Assembly (NCBI GenBank): GCA_041396685.1
Contig: JAWKYD010000008.1
Span: 124,001-188,000 of the forward strand
Reading direction: 5' to 3'
Length of the DNA stretch: 64,000 bases
Source: JAUIAI01 sp041396685
GTDB lineage: Bacteria > Pseudomonadota > Gammaproteobacteria > Burkholderiales > Burkholderiaceae_E
The translations under genes were made by a program, and so were the position numbers. How positions within the stretch are numbered: position 1 is the first letter of the stretch; every line of letters starts with the position of its first letter. Below are positions 16,311-25,395 of the stretch, piece after piece. The notes below the pieces were generated by a model. It saw only the letters and a program-made list of their open reading frames with translations, was not told the origin of the DNA and ran no database searches.

Positions 16311-17522
16311 ATGCGAGAACTTCGACGGCAGGTACTTTTGGCGGCCGGTGCGGCATTGGCGAGTGTCGGTCTGCCGGCGGTGGCAGCCAAGCGCTATGAC
16401 TCCGGTGCGAGCGACACCGAGATCCTGATCGGCCAGACCCTGCCGTATTCCGGACCGCTTTCCATGCTCGGCTCCCTGGGCAAGACCGCGTCGGCCTGGT
16501 TCGACAAGGTCAATGCCGAGGGCGGCATCAATGGCCGCAAGGTGCGCCTGCTCTCGGTGGACGACGGCTACTCGCCCCCGAAGACCGTCGAGATGACCCG
16601 CAAGCTCGTCGAGCGCGATGGCGTGTTGCTCATGTTCGGCGCGGTCGGCACGGCCTCGAACATGGCAGTGCACAAGTACCTGAACTCCAAGAAGGTTCCG
16701 CAGCTTTTGATCATGACCGGCTCGAGCCACTGGAACGACCCGAAGGGCCATCCGTGGACGATCGCCGCGATGATGTCCTACCCGACCGAGGCGCGGATGT
16801 ACGCGCGCCACATGCTCGCCACGGTCGCCGAGCCGCGCATCGCCATCCTCAGCCAGAACGACGACTTCGGGCGCGACTACGTCAACGGCTTCAAGGCCGA
16901 ACTCGGAGACCGGGCGGCGCGCATGATCGTGGCCGAGGCCACCTACGAGGTCAGCGACCCCACCGTCGACTCACAGATGGTGACACTCGCGGCATCGGAT
17001 GCCAACGTCTTCTTCAGCGTCACCAACGGCAAGTTCACGGTGCAGGCCCTGCGTCGGGCGGGTGATCGTGGCTGGAAGCCGCAACTCTACCTGCCGGTCG
17101 GCACCACCTCGATCGCCTCGATCCTCAAGCCGGCCGGCTACGACAACGCCAAGGGCGCGATCACGATCGCCAACCAGAAGAATCCGCTCGACCCGCAATG
17201 GCGCGACGACGCCGGCATCCGTGAGTACTATGCGTTCGTCAAACAGTGGGCGCCGGGGCAGAACCCCGAGGACACGATCAACGTCTCCGGATACTCGATG
17301 GCGCGGGTGCTGACGGAAGTGCTGCGCCGCTGCGGCGACGAGCTCACGCGCGAGAACGTGATGCGACAGATGCAGAGCCTGAGGGGCTTCTCGACGCCGG
17401 TGATGCTGCCGGGCGTGTCGCTGTCGACCAGCGCCGACAACTACGAGATCTACGACGCCATCGGTCTGCAACGTTTCGACGGGGCATCCTGGGTGCCGTT
17501 TGGCGAGGCGATACGCCGGTAG
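16311..17522 (+). CDS. ABC transporter substrate-binding protein, LivK/branched-chain type
   Basis: 403 residues. A signal peptide MRELRRQVLLAAGAALASVG precedes the mature type-I periplasmic binding fold: TEILIGQTLPYSGPLSMLGS, AWFDKVNAEGGINGRKVRLL, DDGYSPPKTVEMTRKLVE and LFGAVGTASNMAVHKYLN. This cluster favours aromatic, branched or carboxylic substrates rather than leucine alone. No permease or ATPase genes are adjacent. Its position directly upstream of the acyl-CoA degradation run (137-base gap, same strand) suggests uptake of the compound those enzymes degrade; that link is inference. Confidence 0.88.
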   Translation: MRELRRQVLLAAGAALASVGLPAVAAKRYDSGASDTEILIGQTLPYSGPLSMLGSLGKTASAWFDKVNAEGGINGRKVRLLSVDDGYSPPKTVEMTRKLVERDGVLLMFGAVGTASNMAVHKYLNSKKVPQLLIMTGSSHWNDPKGHPWTIAAMMSYPTEARMYARHMLATVAEPRIAILSQNDDFGRDYVNGFKAELGDRAARMIVAEATYEVSDPTVDSQMVTLAASDANVFFSVTNGKFTVQALRRAGDRGWKPQLYLPVGTTSIASILKPAGYDNAKGAITIANQKNPLDPQWRDDAGIREYYAFVKQWAPGQNPEDTINVSGYSMARVLTEVLRRCGDELTRENVMRQMQSLRGFSTPVMLPGVSLSTSADNYEIYDAIGLQRFDGASWVPFGEAIRR

Positions 17523-17658
17523 CGCTCGATGGGCGGTCCGGGCAGGGGATAGTCGCCTGCCCGGCCGGATCGGTGGCGGCGGTCAGTTCAGCCAGTTCCC
17601 ACAAGACCGGGTCGCGGGGCTTGCCTAAGCTGGGGGCAAGTCCCTTCGAACCCTGGTC

Positions 17659-19272
17659 ATGGCCTTCATCGAATCGCAGCTTTCGCCTGGCAGTGAATCC
17701 TTCATCGCCAACCGCAGTGCCACGCTCGCGCTGATCGAGCGCATACGCGCGTACGAGCGCCGCACGGTGGAGAAATCCGCCGCCTCGCGTGAGCGCTTCG
17801 AAAAGCGCGGTCAACTGCTGCCGCGCGAGCGCCTGTCGTTGCTGCTCGATCCGGGTGCACCGTTTCTCGAGCTGTCGACGCTGGCCGGCCTGGGTCTGGA
17901 CAACCCCGACCTCGACATGAGCGTGCCCGGCGGCGGCGTGATTGCGGGCATCGGTCACGTCTGCGGCGTGCGCTGCATGGTCAGTGCCTCGGACTCTGGC
18001 ATCGACGCCGGCGCGTTGCAGCCGATGGGGCTGGACAAACAGCTGCGGGTCCAGGAACTGGCGCTGGAGAACAAGCTGCCGTTCGTGCAACTGGTGGAGA
18101 GCGCGGGCGCCAATCTGATGGCCTACCGGGTCGAGGAATTCGTGCGCGGCGGCAATCTGTTCCGCAATCTGGCGCGCATGTCGGCCGCCGGCCTGCCGGT
18201 GGTCACCGTGACCCACGGTTCGTCCACCGCGGGCGGGGCCTATCAGACCGGCCTGTCGGACTACATCGTCATGGTTCGCGGGCGCTCTCGGGCCTTTTTG
18301 GCCGGGCCGCCGTTGCTGAAGGCGGCCACCGGCGAGGTGGCCACCGAAGAAGAACTCGGCGGGGCCGAGATGCACACGGCGATCTCGGGCCTGGGCGACT
18401 ACCTTGCCGAGGACGACCGCGACGCGATCCGGCTGGCCCGCGAGATCATCGCGCAGATCGACTGGCCGCAGGGGGCCGCGCCGGCGCGGCCGTTCAAACC
18501 GCCACGCTACGACGTGGAAGAACTCCTGGGCGTGATGCCGCCCGACCACAAGCGACCGGTCGACATGCGCGAGGTGATCGCGCGCATCGGCGACGACTCA
18601 GAGTTTCTCGAATTCGGCGAGAACTACGGCCCGGCAACCGTCTGCGGGCATGTGCGTCTCGAGGGATTCCCGCTGGGCATCGTCACGAACAACGGCCCGA
18701 TCGACCCGGCCGGTGCCTCCAAGGCCACGCACTTCATCCAGGCCTGCTGCCAGTCGCGCACGCCGATCCTGTACCTGAACAACACCACCGGCTTCATCGT
18801 CGGCAAGGCCTACGAGGAAGCCGGCATCATCAAGCATGGCTCGAAGATGATCCAGGCGGTGACCAATGCCAGCGTGCCGCAGATCACGATCTATTGCGGC
18901 GCCTCGTTCGGCGCTGGCAACTACGGCATGTGCGGGCGCGGCTTCCACCCGCGCTTCTGCTTCAGCTGGCCCAATGCCAAGACCGCGGTGATGGGCGGCG
19001 AGCAGGCTGCCGGGACGATGCGCATCGTCACCGAGGCCAGCATGCGTCGCAGGGGCGAGGTGGACCATGCCCGGCTCGATGAGCTGTCGCAGCGCATCAT
19101 CGATCGCTTCGACAGCCAGATGAGCGTGTTCACCACCAGCGCCCTGGTGCTCGACGACGGCGTGATCGACCCACGGGACACGCGCGCGGTGCTCGCCCAG
19201 GTGCTGGCCGTCTGCCGCGAGGGCGATGCGCGCGAGCCGCAGCGCATGCAGTTCTCGGTCGCCCGGCCATGA
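17659..19272 (+). CDS. acyl-CoA carboxylase, carboxyltransferase (beta) subunit
   Basis: 537 residues. Two crotonase-like carboxyltransferase halves are seen: RERLSLLLDPGAPFLELSTL and THGSSTAGGAYQTGLSDYIV in the N half, and NNTTGFIVGKAYEEAGIIKH, GASFGAGNYGMCGRGFHPRF and WPNAKTAVMGGEQAAG in the C half. This pattern fits methylcrotonyl-CoA (MccB) or geranyl-CoA (AtuC) carboxylases more than propionyl-CoA carboxylase. It moves CO2 from carboxybiotin to the acyl-CoA. It overlaps the biotin subunit start by 4 bases (ATGA at 19269-19272). The exact acyl-CoA cannot be decided from sequence. Confidence 0.88.
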   Translation: MAFIESQLSPGSESFIANRSATLALIERIRAYERRTVEKSAASRERFEKRGQLLPRERLSLLLDPGAPFLELSTLAGLGLDNPDLDMSVPGGGVIAGIGHVCGVRCMVSASDSGIDAGALQPMGLDKQLRVQELALENKLPFVQLVESAGANLMAYRVEEFVRGGNLFRNLARMSAAGLPVVTVTHGSSTAGGAYQTGLSDYIVMVRGRSRAFLAGPPLLKAATGEVATEEELGGAEMHTAISGLGDYLAEDDRDAIRLAREIIAQIDWPQGAAPARPFKPPRYDVEELLGVMPPDHKRPVDMREVIARIGDDSEFLEFGENYGPATVCGHVRLEGFPLGIVTNNGPIDPAGASKATHFIQACCQSRTPILYLNNTTGFIVGKAYEEAGIIKHGSKMIQAVTNASVPQITIYCGASFGAGNYGMCGRGFHPRFCFSWPNAKTAVMGGEQAAGTMRIVTEASMRRRGEVDHARLDELSQRIIDRFDSQMSVFTTSALVLDDGVIDPRDTRAVLAQVLAVCREGDAREPQRMQFSVARP

Positions 19273-21272
19273 CCGGAAGACGCATCGACATGAACCCTCT
19301 CGCCACCCCGTTTCGCAAGGTGCTGGTCGCCAACCGCGGCGAGATCGCCCTGCGTGTCATCCGCAGCGCCCGCGATGCGGGCTATCGCACGGTGGCCGTC
19401 TATTCCACGGCCGATGCCCGGGCACCGCACGTGCTCGCCGCCGATCAGGCCGTGTGCATCGGCGAGGCGCAGCCGGCGCAGTCCTACCTGAACATACCGG
19501 CGCTGATCGACGCGGCACGCCGCACCGGCGCCGACGCGGTCCATCCGGGCTACGGCTTCCTGGCCGAGAACGAGCACTTCGCGCAGGCCTGCCGTGATGC
19601 CGGGCTGGTGTTCATCGGGCCCTCGCCGCGGGCCATCGCGTCGATGGGCAACAAGGCCGGCGCGAAGCGGCTGATGCTCGAGGCGGACGTGCCCTGCGTC
19701 CCTGGCTACCAGGGCGACGACCAGCGTCCCGAGCGTCTCGCGGGCGAGGCCGAACGAATCGGCTACCCGGTGATGATCAAGGCGGTGGCCGGCGGTGGCG
19801 GTCGGGGCATGCGGCTGGTGCCATCGGCTGGCGAGCTGCCGGAACTGCTGCGCAGCGCGCAGTCGGAGGCACTCAATGCATTCGGCGATTCAACGGTCAT
19901 CCTGGAGCGCGCGATCGCCGATCCGCGCCACATCGAGATCCAGATCCTGGCCGACCGCCACGGCAATGCGATCCACCTGGGCGAGCGCGACTGCTCGGTC
20001 CAACGCCGCCATCAGAAGCTGATCGAGGAAGCGCCCTCGCCGGCGGTCACGCCCGAACTGCGCGAACGTATGGGCGCCACCGCGGTGGCGGCCATCAAGG
20101 CGATCGCCTACGAGGGCGCGGGTACGCTCGAGTTTTTACTCGATCGCGACGGCCAGTACTACTTCATGGAGATGAACACCCGGCTGCAGGTCGAGCACCC
20201 GGTCACCGAGGCCATCACCGGGCTCGATCTGGTCGCACTGCAGCTGAGCATCGCCGCCGGCGATCCGCTGCCGATCCGGCAGGAAGACGTGCGTTTCCAG
20301 GGGCATGCAATCGAGGTCCGCCTGTGCGCCGAGGATGCCGATGCCGGCTTCACGCCGCAGAGTGGCACGATGGCGCTCTGGCATCCGCCGCCGCGGCTGC
20401 GTGTCGAGCACGCGCTGGCCTCGGGCACCGAGATCCCGCCGTACTACGACTCGATGATCGCCAAGATCATCGCTCACGGCGCCACCCGCGAAGCGGCGCG
20501 CCGCCAGCTGGTCAGCGGCCTCGAGGACACGGTGGCGCTGGGTGTCACGACCAACCAGCAGTTTCTCGTCCGCTGTCTGGCCCATCCGCAGTTCGTCGAC
20601 GGCGAGGTCAATACCTCGTTCATCGGTGCGCACGCGCAGGCGCTGCAGACACCGGATGCCGAGCTGCTTTCGCGTGCCAGCGCGCTGGCGGCGGTCCTGC
20701 TGGTCGAGACCGACACTGGCGCGCGGCCGCGGGTCACGGGCCGGCGGCTCACATTGACGCTGCCCATCCACCTGCGCTTCGAGATCGGTGTCGAGGCCCG
20801 CGTGGCGACGCTGCGCCATCTCGCCGGGCATCGCTACGAGGTGCTGTTGGACGCCCACGGCCAGACGGTCGAGATCGTCGATCTCGCCGCGCACCGGCTG
20901 CGTTTCATCCTGGATGACATCATGGAAACCGCCAGCTATGTTCGCGAGGGTTCGCGCTTGTTCCTCGGCTACCGCGGCCGGCCCCTGAGGGTGCTCGACA
21001 CCTCGCGGGCCGCCAGCCGGCGCACCGGCTTCGCCGGCGCAGGTGACGGCCGCCTGCGTGCCACCATGAACGGCCGGGTGGTGGCGGTCATGGTGAGCGT
21101 CGGCGATCGGGTCGAGCCCGGTCAGCCGGTGGTCACCCTCGAGGCGATGAAGATGGAGCACATTCACGCGGCTCCCGTGGCCGGTACCGTCACGGCGGTC
21201 CATGTCGTCGAGGGGCACCAGGTGCCTTCAGGGCGCATCGTGCTCGAGATCGAACCGGAGGTTCAGGCATGA
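19269..21272 (+). CDS. acyl-CoA carboxylase, biotin carboxylase/biotin carrier (alpha) subunit
   Basis: 667 residues. Domains in order: biotin carboxylase N-domain (KVLVANRGEIALRVIRSARD), ATP-grasp (IKAVAGGGGRGMRLV; EMNTRLQVEHPVTE), C-domain, a linker, and a C-terminal biotinyl domain with EAMKMEH, the biotin acceptor being Lys628. It carboxylates biotin with ATP and bicarbonate for the beta subunit just upstream. The ATG at 19269 overlaps the previous stop. A second ATG eight codons in is possible, but the overlap supports the first. Its own stop overlaps the hydratase start (ATGA at 21269-21272), so three genes are translationally coupled. Confidence 0.9.
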   Translation: MTGRRIDMNPLATPFRKVLVANRGEIALRVIRSARDAGYRTVAVYSTADARAPHVLAADQAVCIGEAQPAQSYLNIPALIDAARRTGADAVHPGYGFLAENEHFAQACRDAGLVFIGPSPRAIASMGNKAGAKRLMLEADVPCVPGYQGDDQRPERLAGEAERIGYPVMIKAVAGGGGRGMRLVPSAGELPELLRSAQSEALNAFGDSTVILERAIADPRHIEIQILADRHGNAIHLGERDCSVQRRHQKLIEEAPSPAVTPELRERMGATAVAAIKAIAYEGAGTLEFLLDRDGQYYFMEMNTRLQVEHPVTEAITGLDLVALQLSIAAGDPLPIRQEDVRFQGHAIEVRLCAEDADAGFTPQSGTMALWHPPPRLRVEHALASGTEIPPYYDSMIAKIIAHGATREAARRQLVSGLEDTVALGVTTNQQFLVRCLAHPQFVDGEVNTSFIGAHAQALQTPDAELLSRASALAAVLLVETDTGARPRVTGRRLTLTLPIHLRFEIGVEARVATLRHLAGHRYEVLLDAHGQTVEIVDLAAHRLRFILDDIMETASYVREGSRLFLGYRGRPLRVLDTSRAASRRTGFAGAGDGRLRATMNGRVVAVMVSVGDRVEPGQPVVTLEAMKMEHIHAAPVAGTVTAVHVVEGHQVPSGRIVLEIEPEVQA

Positions 21273-22063
21273 GCGCCGCACCCGCGTCCGATTCGCCGGT
21301 CGTCCTGCACCAGATTCGCGGGCAGGCCCTGTGGATCACCATCAACCGTCCCGACAAGCGCAACGCGATCAATGCCGAGGTCATCGCCGGCATCCGCGAC
21401 GGCTACCGCAAGGCGCACGCCGACCCGCAGGTGCGCGCGATCGTGCTCACCGGTGCCGGCACGCGCGCCTTCTGTGCCGGCGGGGATCTGCAGCCGGGCC
21501 AGGGTTTCTCGTTCGATCTGTCGCGGCCGAACCTCGACTATGCCGATCTGCTGCGCGAGGCGCAGGCCGCCACCTTGCCGACGATTGCCCGCGTCAACGG
21601 CGTCTGCATGGCCGGCGGCATGGGTCTGCTCTGCATGACCGACGTGGCGGTGGCGGCCGACGATGTCGTGTTCGGTCTGCCGGAGGTCAAGGTCGGGGTC
21701 TTCCCGATGCAGGTGATGAGCCTGTTGCTGGATCTCGTGCCGCGCCGTCTGGTGCGCGAGTGGGCCCTGAGTGGCGAACCGTTCGATGCCGCCGAGGCGC
21801 AGCGGGCCGGTCTGGTCAATCACCTCGCGCCCGCTGCGGCGCTGGATGCAAAGGTCGAGTGGCTGCTCGCGCGCATCGTCGACAAATCACCCACCGCCAT
21901 CCGGCGTGGCAAGTACGCGATGCGGGCGATCGAGGCGATGTCCTTCGAGCAGGCCGTCGCCTACACCGAAAGCCAGATCGCGCTGCTGGCGATGACCGAG
22001 GACGCGCGCGAGGGTCTGGCCGCGTTCAACGAAAAGCGAAAGCCGGTATGGACCGGGCGCTGA
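21269..22063 (+). CDS. enoyl-CoA hydratase/isomerase family protein
   Basis: 264 residues of the crotonase fold. Visible are WITINRPDKRNAINAEVIAG, VLTGAGTRAFCAGGDLQPGQ (first oxyanion-hole strand), TIARVNGVCMAGGMGLLCMTD (second oxyanion-hole Gly) and GLPEVKVGVFPMQV, where the catalytic-Glu helix lies. In the context of a methylcrotonyl/geranyl-type carboxylase the expected reaction is hydration of a 3-substituted glutaconyl-CoA (AtuE/LiuC-like), but isomerase activity is also possible. Start and stop are coupled to the upstream gene by ATGA; the next gene begins 13 bases later. Confidence 0.87.
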   Translation: MSAAPASDSPVVLHQIRGQALWITINRPDKRNAINAEVIAGIRDGYRKAHADPQVRAIVLTGAGTRAFCAGGDLQPGQGFSFDLSRPNLDYADLLREAQAATLPTIARVNGVCMAGGMGLLCMTDVAVAADDVVFGLPEVKVGVFPMQVMSLLLDLVPRRLVREWALSGEPFDAAEAQRAGLVNHLAPAAALDAKVEWLLARIVDKSPTAIRRGKYAMRAIEAMSFEQAVAYTESQIALLAMTEDAREGLAAFNEKRKPVWTGR

Positions 22064-22076
22064 GGCGTCGCAGTTG

Positions 22077-23114
22077 ATGAAAGCGGTCACGATTCCGCCT
22101 GTCGACGCGGGCCGTCTCGGCGCCTGGCTCGAGGCGCATGCACCGGGCTTTGGCGGACTGCGTTCGATGAGCCGCATCGTCGGCGGCAACTCGAATCCGA
22201 TCTGGCGGCTAGTGGCGGACAGCGGGCGCTACGTGCTGCGTACCCAGCCCGCCGGCACTCTGCTCAAGAGTGCCCACGCGCTCGATCGCGAGGTGCGGGT
22301 TCTTCGTGCGCTCGATGGCAGCGCGGTGCCGGTTGCGCGCGTGCACGCCTATTGCCGGGATCCGGACGCCATCGGGGTCTGTTTCTACCTGATGAGCGAT
22401 GTCGAGGGCGAGGTGCACCGCGATCCACGCCTGCCCGGGGTGCCGCATGAGAACCGCATCGCCATTTTCGATGCGGCGATCGATCAGATGGCCGCCGTGC
22501 ACCGGCTCGACATCGACGCACTCGGCCTGCGCGACTTCGGCCGGCCGGGCCACTACTTCGAGCGACAGCTGCACCGCTGGCGCGAGCAATACCACACGTC
22601 GATGCCGGAGGGCGAACCGACGCTGGATGCGCTGATCGCCCGGCTGGGCGCCGCAATGCCGCCCGACGACGAGGCGCCCGTGCTGCTGCACGGCGATTCG
22701 CGGCTGGACAACCTGATGTTCTTTCGCGGCCTGCCGCGAGTGGCAGCCGTGCTCGATTGGGAGCTCTCGACACTTGGGCACCCGCTGGCCGACCTCGGCC
22801 AGTTCCTCGCCGTGCAGGCGCTGCCTGCCGACTATCTTCTGCCCGGTCTAAGCGGCGTGGACCGCGCCGCCGAAGGCCTGCCCGGGTCCGCTCACCAGGC
22901 GGCGCGCTACTTTGCCGCCGTCGGCCGGCAGCCTCGGGACCTGCGCTACTACCAGGCGTTTGCGATGTTTCGTCAGGCCGCCATGTCAGCCGGGCTGCGC
23001 CGCCGCGCACGTCTGGGCACCGCGGTCGCCGAGAGCGCCGCGTTCTTCGGCGACACCCTGGATGTCTTTGCGCGCCTCGGACTGCGGATGCTCGACGGCG
23101 AGTTCCTGCCGTGA
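22077..23114 (+). CDS. ACAD10/aminoglycoside-phosphotransferase-like kinase
   Basis: 345 residues from the ATG at 22077 (a TTG one codon earlier is an alternative). Kinase-like motifs are the N-lobe SRIVGGNSNPIWRLVADSGR, the catalytic loop VLLHGDSRLDNLMFF (HGDxxxxN) and the metal loop AAVLDWELSTLGHPLADLGQ. This is the phosphotransferase family fused to or beside acyl-CoA dehydrogenases (ACAD10/11), which phosphorylates 4- or 5-hydroxy-acyl-CoAs before elimination. Here the partner dehydrogenase is absent from the window. The operon position supports a role in degrading a hydroxy or branched acyl-CoA. Confidence 0.83.
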   Translation: MKAVTIPPVDAGRLGAWLEAHAPGFGGLRSMSRIVGGNSNPIWRLVADSGRYVLRTQPAGTLLKSAHALDREVRVLRALDGSAVPVARVHAYCRDPDAIGVCFYLMSDVEGEVHRDPRLPGVPHENRIAIFDAAIDQMAAVHRLDIDALGLRDFGRPGHYFERQLHRWREQYHTSMPEGEPTLDALIARLGAAMPPDDEAPVLLHGDSRLDNLMFFRGLPRVAAVLDWELSTLGHPLADLGQFLAVQALPADYLLPGLSGVDRAAEGLPGSAHQAARYFAAVGRQPRDLRYYQAFAMFRQAAMSAGLRRRARLGTAVAESAAFFGDTLDVFARLGLRMLDGEFLP

Positions 23115-23261
23115 ATGCCGAACCCTTCCGACTCGACGTCCAGGTCGCGCTGGTTTCCGACGCCCCAGCCACTCTTCGCAAGTCCCGGGCGCGGCGCCGG
23201 GTTAACCTCTTGGACCCGAAGCTCAACCAGTCGGCGCGCGGGGCCGCGCGCCGCCCCCGCC

Positions 23262-25367
23262 ATGACCTCTGCCGTTACCCTGTCCCGTGAGGGCCGCATC
23301 GGCCTGCTGTGCATCGACCAGCCCCCGGTAAACGCGCTTTCGCCGGCGGTCGTCGCCGGCCTCGTCGAGGCGTTCGGTGCATTCGAGCGCGATGCTGCAC
23401 TGGACGCCCTGGTGATCCACTGCGCCGGCCGAACCTTCGTCGCCGGCGGTGACATTGCCACTTTCGACGCGGCCGATTTCTCCGCCGCGTCGTTCAACCG
23501 GCTGCTGGGCCGGATCGAGGCCAGCGCCCGCCCGGTGGTGGCCGCGCTGCACGGTACCGTGCTCGGTGGCGGTCTCGAGGTCGCGATGGCCTGTCATCAC
23601 CGCGTGGCGCGACCCGACACCCGGTTCGGCATGCCCGAAGTGAAGCTCGGCCTGCTGCCGGGCTCGCTCGGCACACAGCGTCTGCCGCGTCTGGTCGGTG
23701 TCGCGCTGGCGCTGGATCTGATCGGCTCCGGTCGCATGATCGGCGCTGAGCAGGCGCTGGCGGCGGGCCTGGTGGATGCGCTCGCCGACGCCGAGCCGCG
23801 GCAGGCAGGGCTGGCCGCCGCGCACGCGCTGCTCGCCGCCGGCACGCCGCCGCGCCGGGCCAGCGCGCTGACCGTGGCGGCCCCCGAGGCCGGTGTGTTC
23901 GAACGGGCCGAGCAGGCGGCGGCTGCCCGGCCCAACCACCCGGCCCACGCCGCCATCGTGCGCGCGGTGCGGGCCGCCGTGGCGCTGCCCTTCGATCAGG
24001 GCGAGGCCGTCGAGGCACGCGAGTTCGAGGCGCTGCGCCAGTCCGCCTCGTCGCGCGCCTTGCGTCATCTGTTCTTCGCCGAGCGCGAGGCCGCAAAGAT
24101 CCCCGGCCTGCCGCGCGACATCGCGCTGCGACCCGTTCGCAAGGTGGGCGTGGTCGGTGCCGGCACGATGGGCGGCGGCATCGCGATGAACTTCGCCAAT
24201 GCCGGCATCCCGACCGTCCTGGTCGAAGTCGGCGACGAGGCCCTGCAGCGTGGCCTGGGTGTCGTGCGGCGCAACTACGAAGCCAGCGCCGCCAAGGGGC
24301 GGCTCACCGCCGAGCAGGTCGAACAGCGTATGGCACTGCTCTCCGGCGCACTGTCCTACGACGCACTGGCCGACTGCGACCTGGTGATCGAGGCGGTGTT
24401 CGAGAACCTCGATCTCAAGAAAGCGGTCTGCGCGCAGATCGGTGCCGTGGCCCGGCCGGGGGCGATCATCGCCACCAACACCTCGACGCTGGACGTGGAT
24501 CTGCTCGCCCAGGCCACCGGCCGGCCGGCCGACGTGCTCGGCATGCACTTCTTCAGCCCCGCCAACGTGATGCGCCTGCTGGAGGTCGTGCGCGGCGCGC
24601 GGACGGCACCCGAGGTGCTGGCCACGGTCATGAGACTGGCCGGCACGATCGGCAAGGTGGCCGTGGTTTCGGGGGTTTGTTACGGTTTCATCGGCAACCG
24701 CATGGCCGAGGTCTACATGCGCGAGGCCGAGTTCCTGATCATGGAGGGCGCCGAGCCGTCGCAGGTGGACGGCGCGGTCGAGGCCCTGGGCCTGGCGATG
24801 GGTCCGTGCCGCATGCTGGACATGGCCGGCGTCGATGTCGGTGCCAAGACCGTCATCGAATACGGCAAGGCCGGCGGCCTGCCCGACGATCCCGGCTACC
24901 GCGCGCTCGTGCGGGCCTTGTTCGAGCGTGGCCGTCACGGCCAGAAGACCGCGCAGGGTTACTACCGCTACGAAGGCCGCAAGCCGGTGCGCGACCCGGC
25001 CCTGACCGAGCTGGCGGCCGAGTTGGCGGCGCACCATGGCATCGCCCGGCGCGATGCCATCGAGCCGCAGGAGATCGTCGAGCGACTGCTCTATCCACTG
25101 ATCAACGAGGGCCTGAAAATCCTGGAGGAGGGCATCGCCTACCGTCCGGGCGACATCGACGTCGTCTGGGTGGCCGGCTACGGCTTCCCGGACTTCCGCG
25201 GCGGCCCGATGTTCATGGCCGACGAGATCGGGCTGCAGGTGATCGCCGAGCGCTTGCATCACTACGCCGCCCAACGCGGCAATGCTTTCGGTTACTGGAC
25301 GCCGGCGCCGCTGTTGACGCGACTGGTGGCCGACGGTCGCCGCCTCGCGGGCTGGCAGCCGGCCTGA
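23262..25367 (+). CDS. bifunctional enoyl-CoA hydratase / 3-hydroxyacyl-CoA dehydrogenase (FadB/FadJ-like)
   Basis: 701 residues from the ATG at 23262; the open frame upstream is not coding-like. The crotonase half (about 1-190) has HCAGRTFVAGGDIATFDAAD and LHGTVLGGGLEVAMACHHRV. The dehydrogenase half begins RKVGVVGAGTMGGGIAMNFA (NAD Rossmann) with ADCDLVIEAVFENLDLKKAV, NTSTLDVDLLA and the catalytic His in LGMHFFSPANVMRLLEVVRG, then two C-terminal 3HCDH helical domains. It should hydrate and then oxidise acyl-CoAs in beta-oxidation. No thiolase is adjacent. It ends the acyl-CoA run and lies convergent to the PA2928-like gene. Confidence 0.9.
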   Translation: MTSAVTLSREGRIGLLCIDQPPVNALSPAVVAGLVEAFGAFERDAALDALVIHCAGRTFVAGGDIATFDAADFSAASFNRLLGRIEASARPVVAALHGTVLGGGLEVAMACHHRVARPDTRFGMPEVKLGLLPGSLGTQRLPRLVGVALALDLIGSGRMIGAEQALAAGLVDALADAEPRQAGLAAAHALLAAGTPPRRASALTVAAPEAGVFERAEQAAAARPNHPAHAAIVRAVRAAVALPFDQGEAVEAREFEALRQSASSRALRHLFFAEREAAKIPGLPRDIALRPVRKVGVVGAGTMGGGIAMNFANAGIPTVLVEVGDEALQRGLGVVRRNYEASAAKGRLTAEQVEQRMALLSGALSYDALADCDLVIEAVFENLDLKKAVCAQIGAVARPGAIIATNTSTLDVDLLAQATGRPADVLGMHFFSPANVMRLLEVVRGARTAPEVLATVMRLAGTIGKVAVVSGVCYGFIGNRMAEVYMREAEFLIMEGAEPSQVDGAVEALGLAMGPCRMLDMAGVDVGAKTVIEYGKAGGLPDDPGYRALVRALFERGRHGQKTAQGYYRYEGRKPVRDPALTELAAELAAHHGIARRDAIEPQEIVERLLYPLINEGLKILEEGIAYRPGDIDVVWVAGYGFPDFRGGPMFMADEIGLQVIAERLHHYAAQRGNAFGYWTPAPLLTRLVADGRRLAGWQPA

Positions 25368-25395
25368 CGCACGGCCCGCCGGCGTGCCGCGTGAC

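Noticed and set aside
23223..25274. A 683-codon minus-strand open frame
   Set aside because: It is the antisense of the FadB-like gene; His/Gly/Gln-rich composition typical of high-GC shadows.
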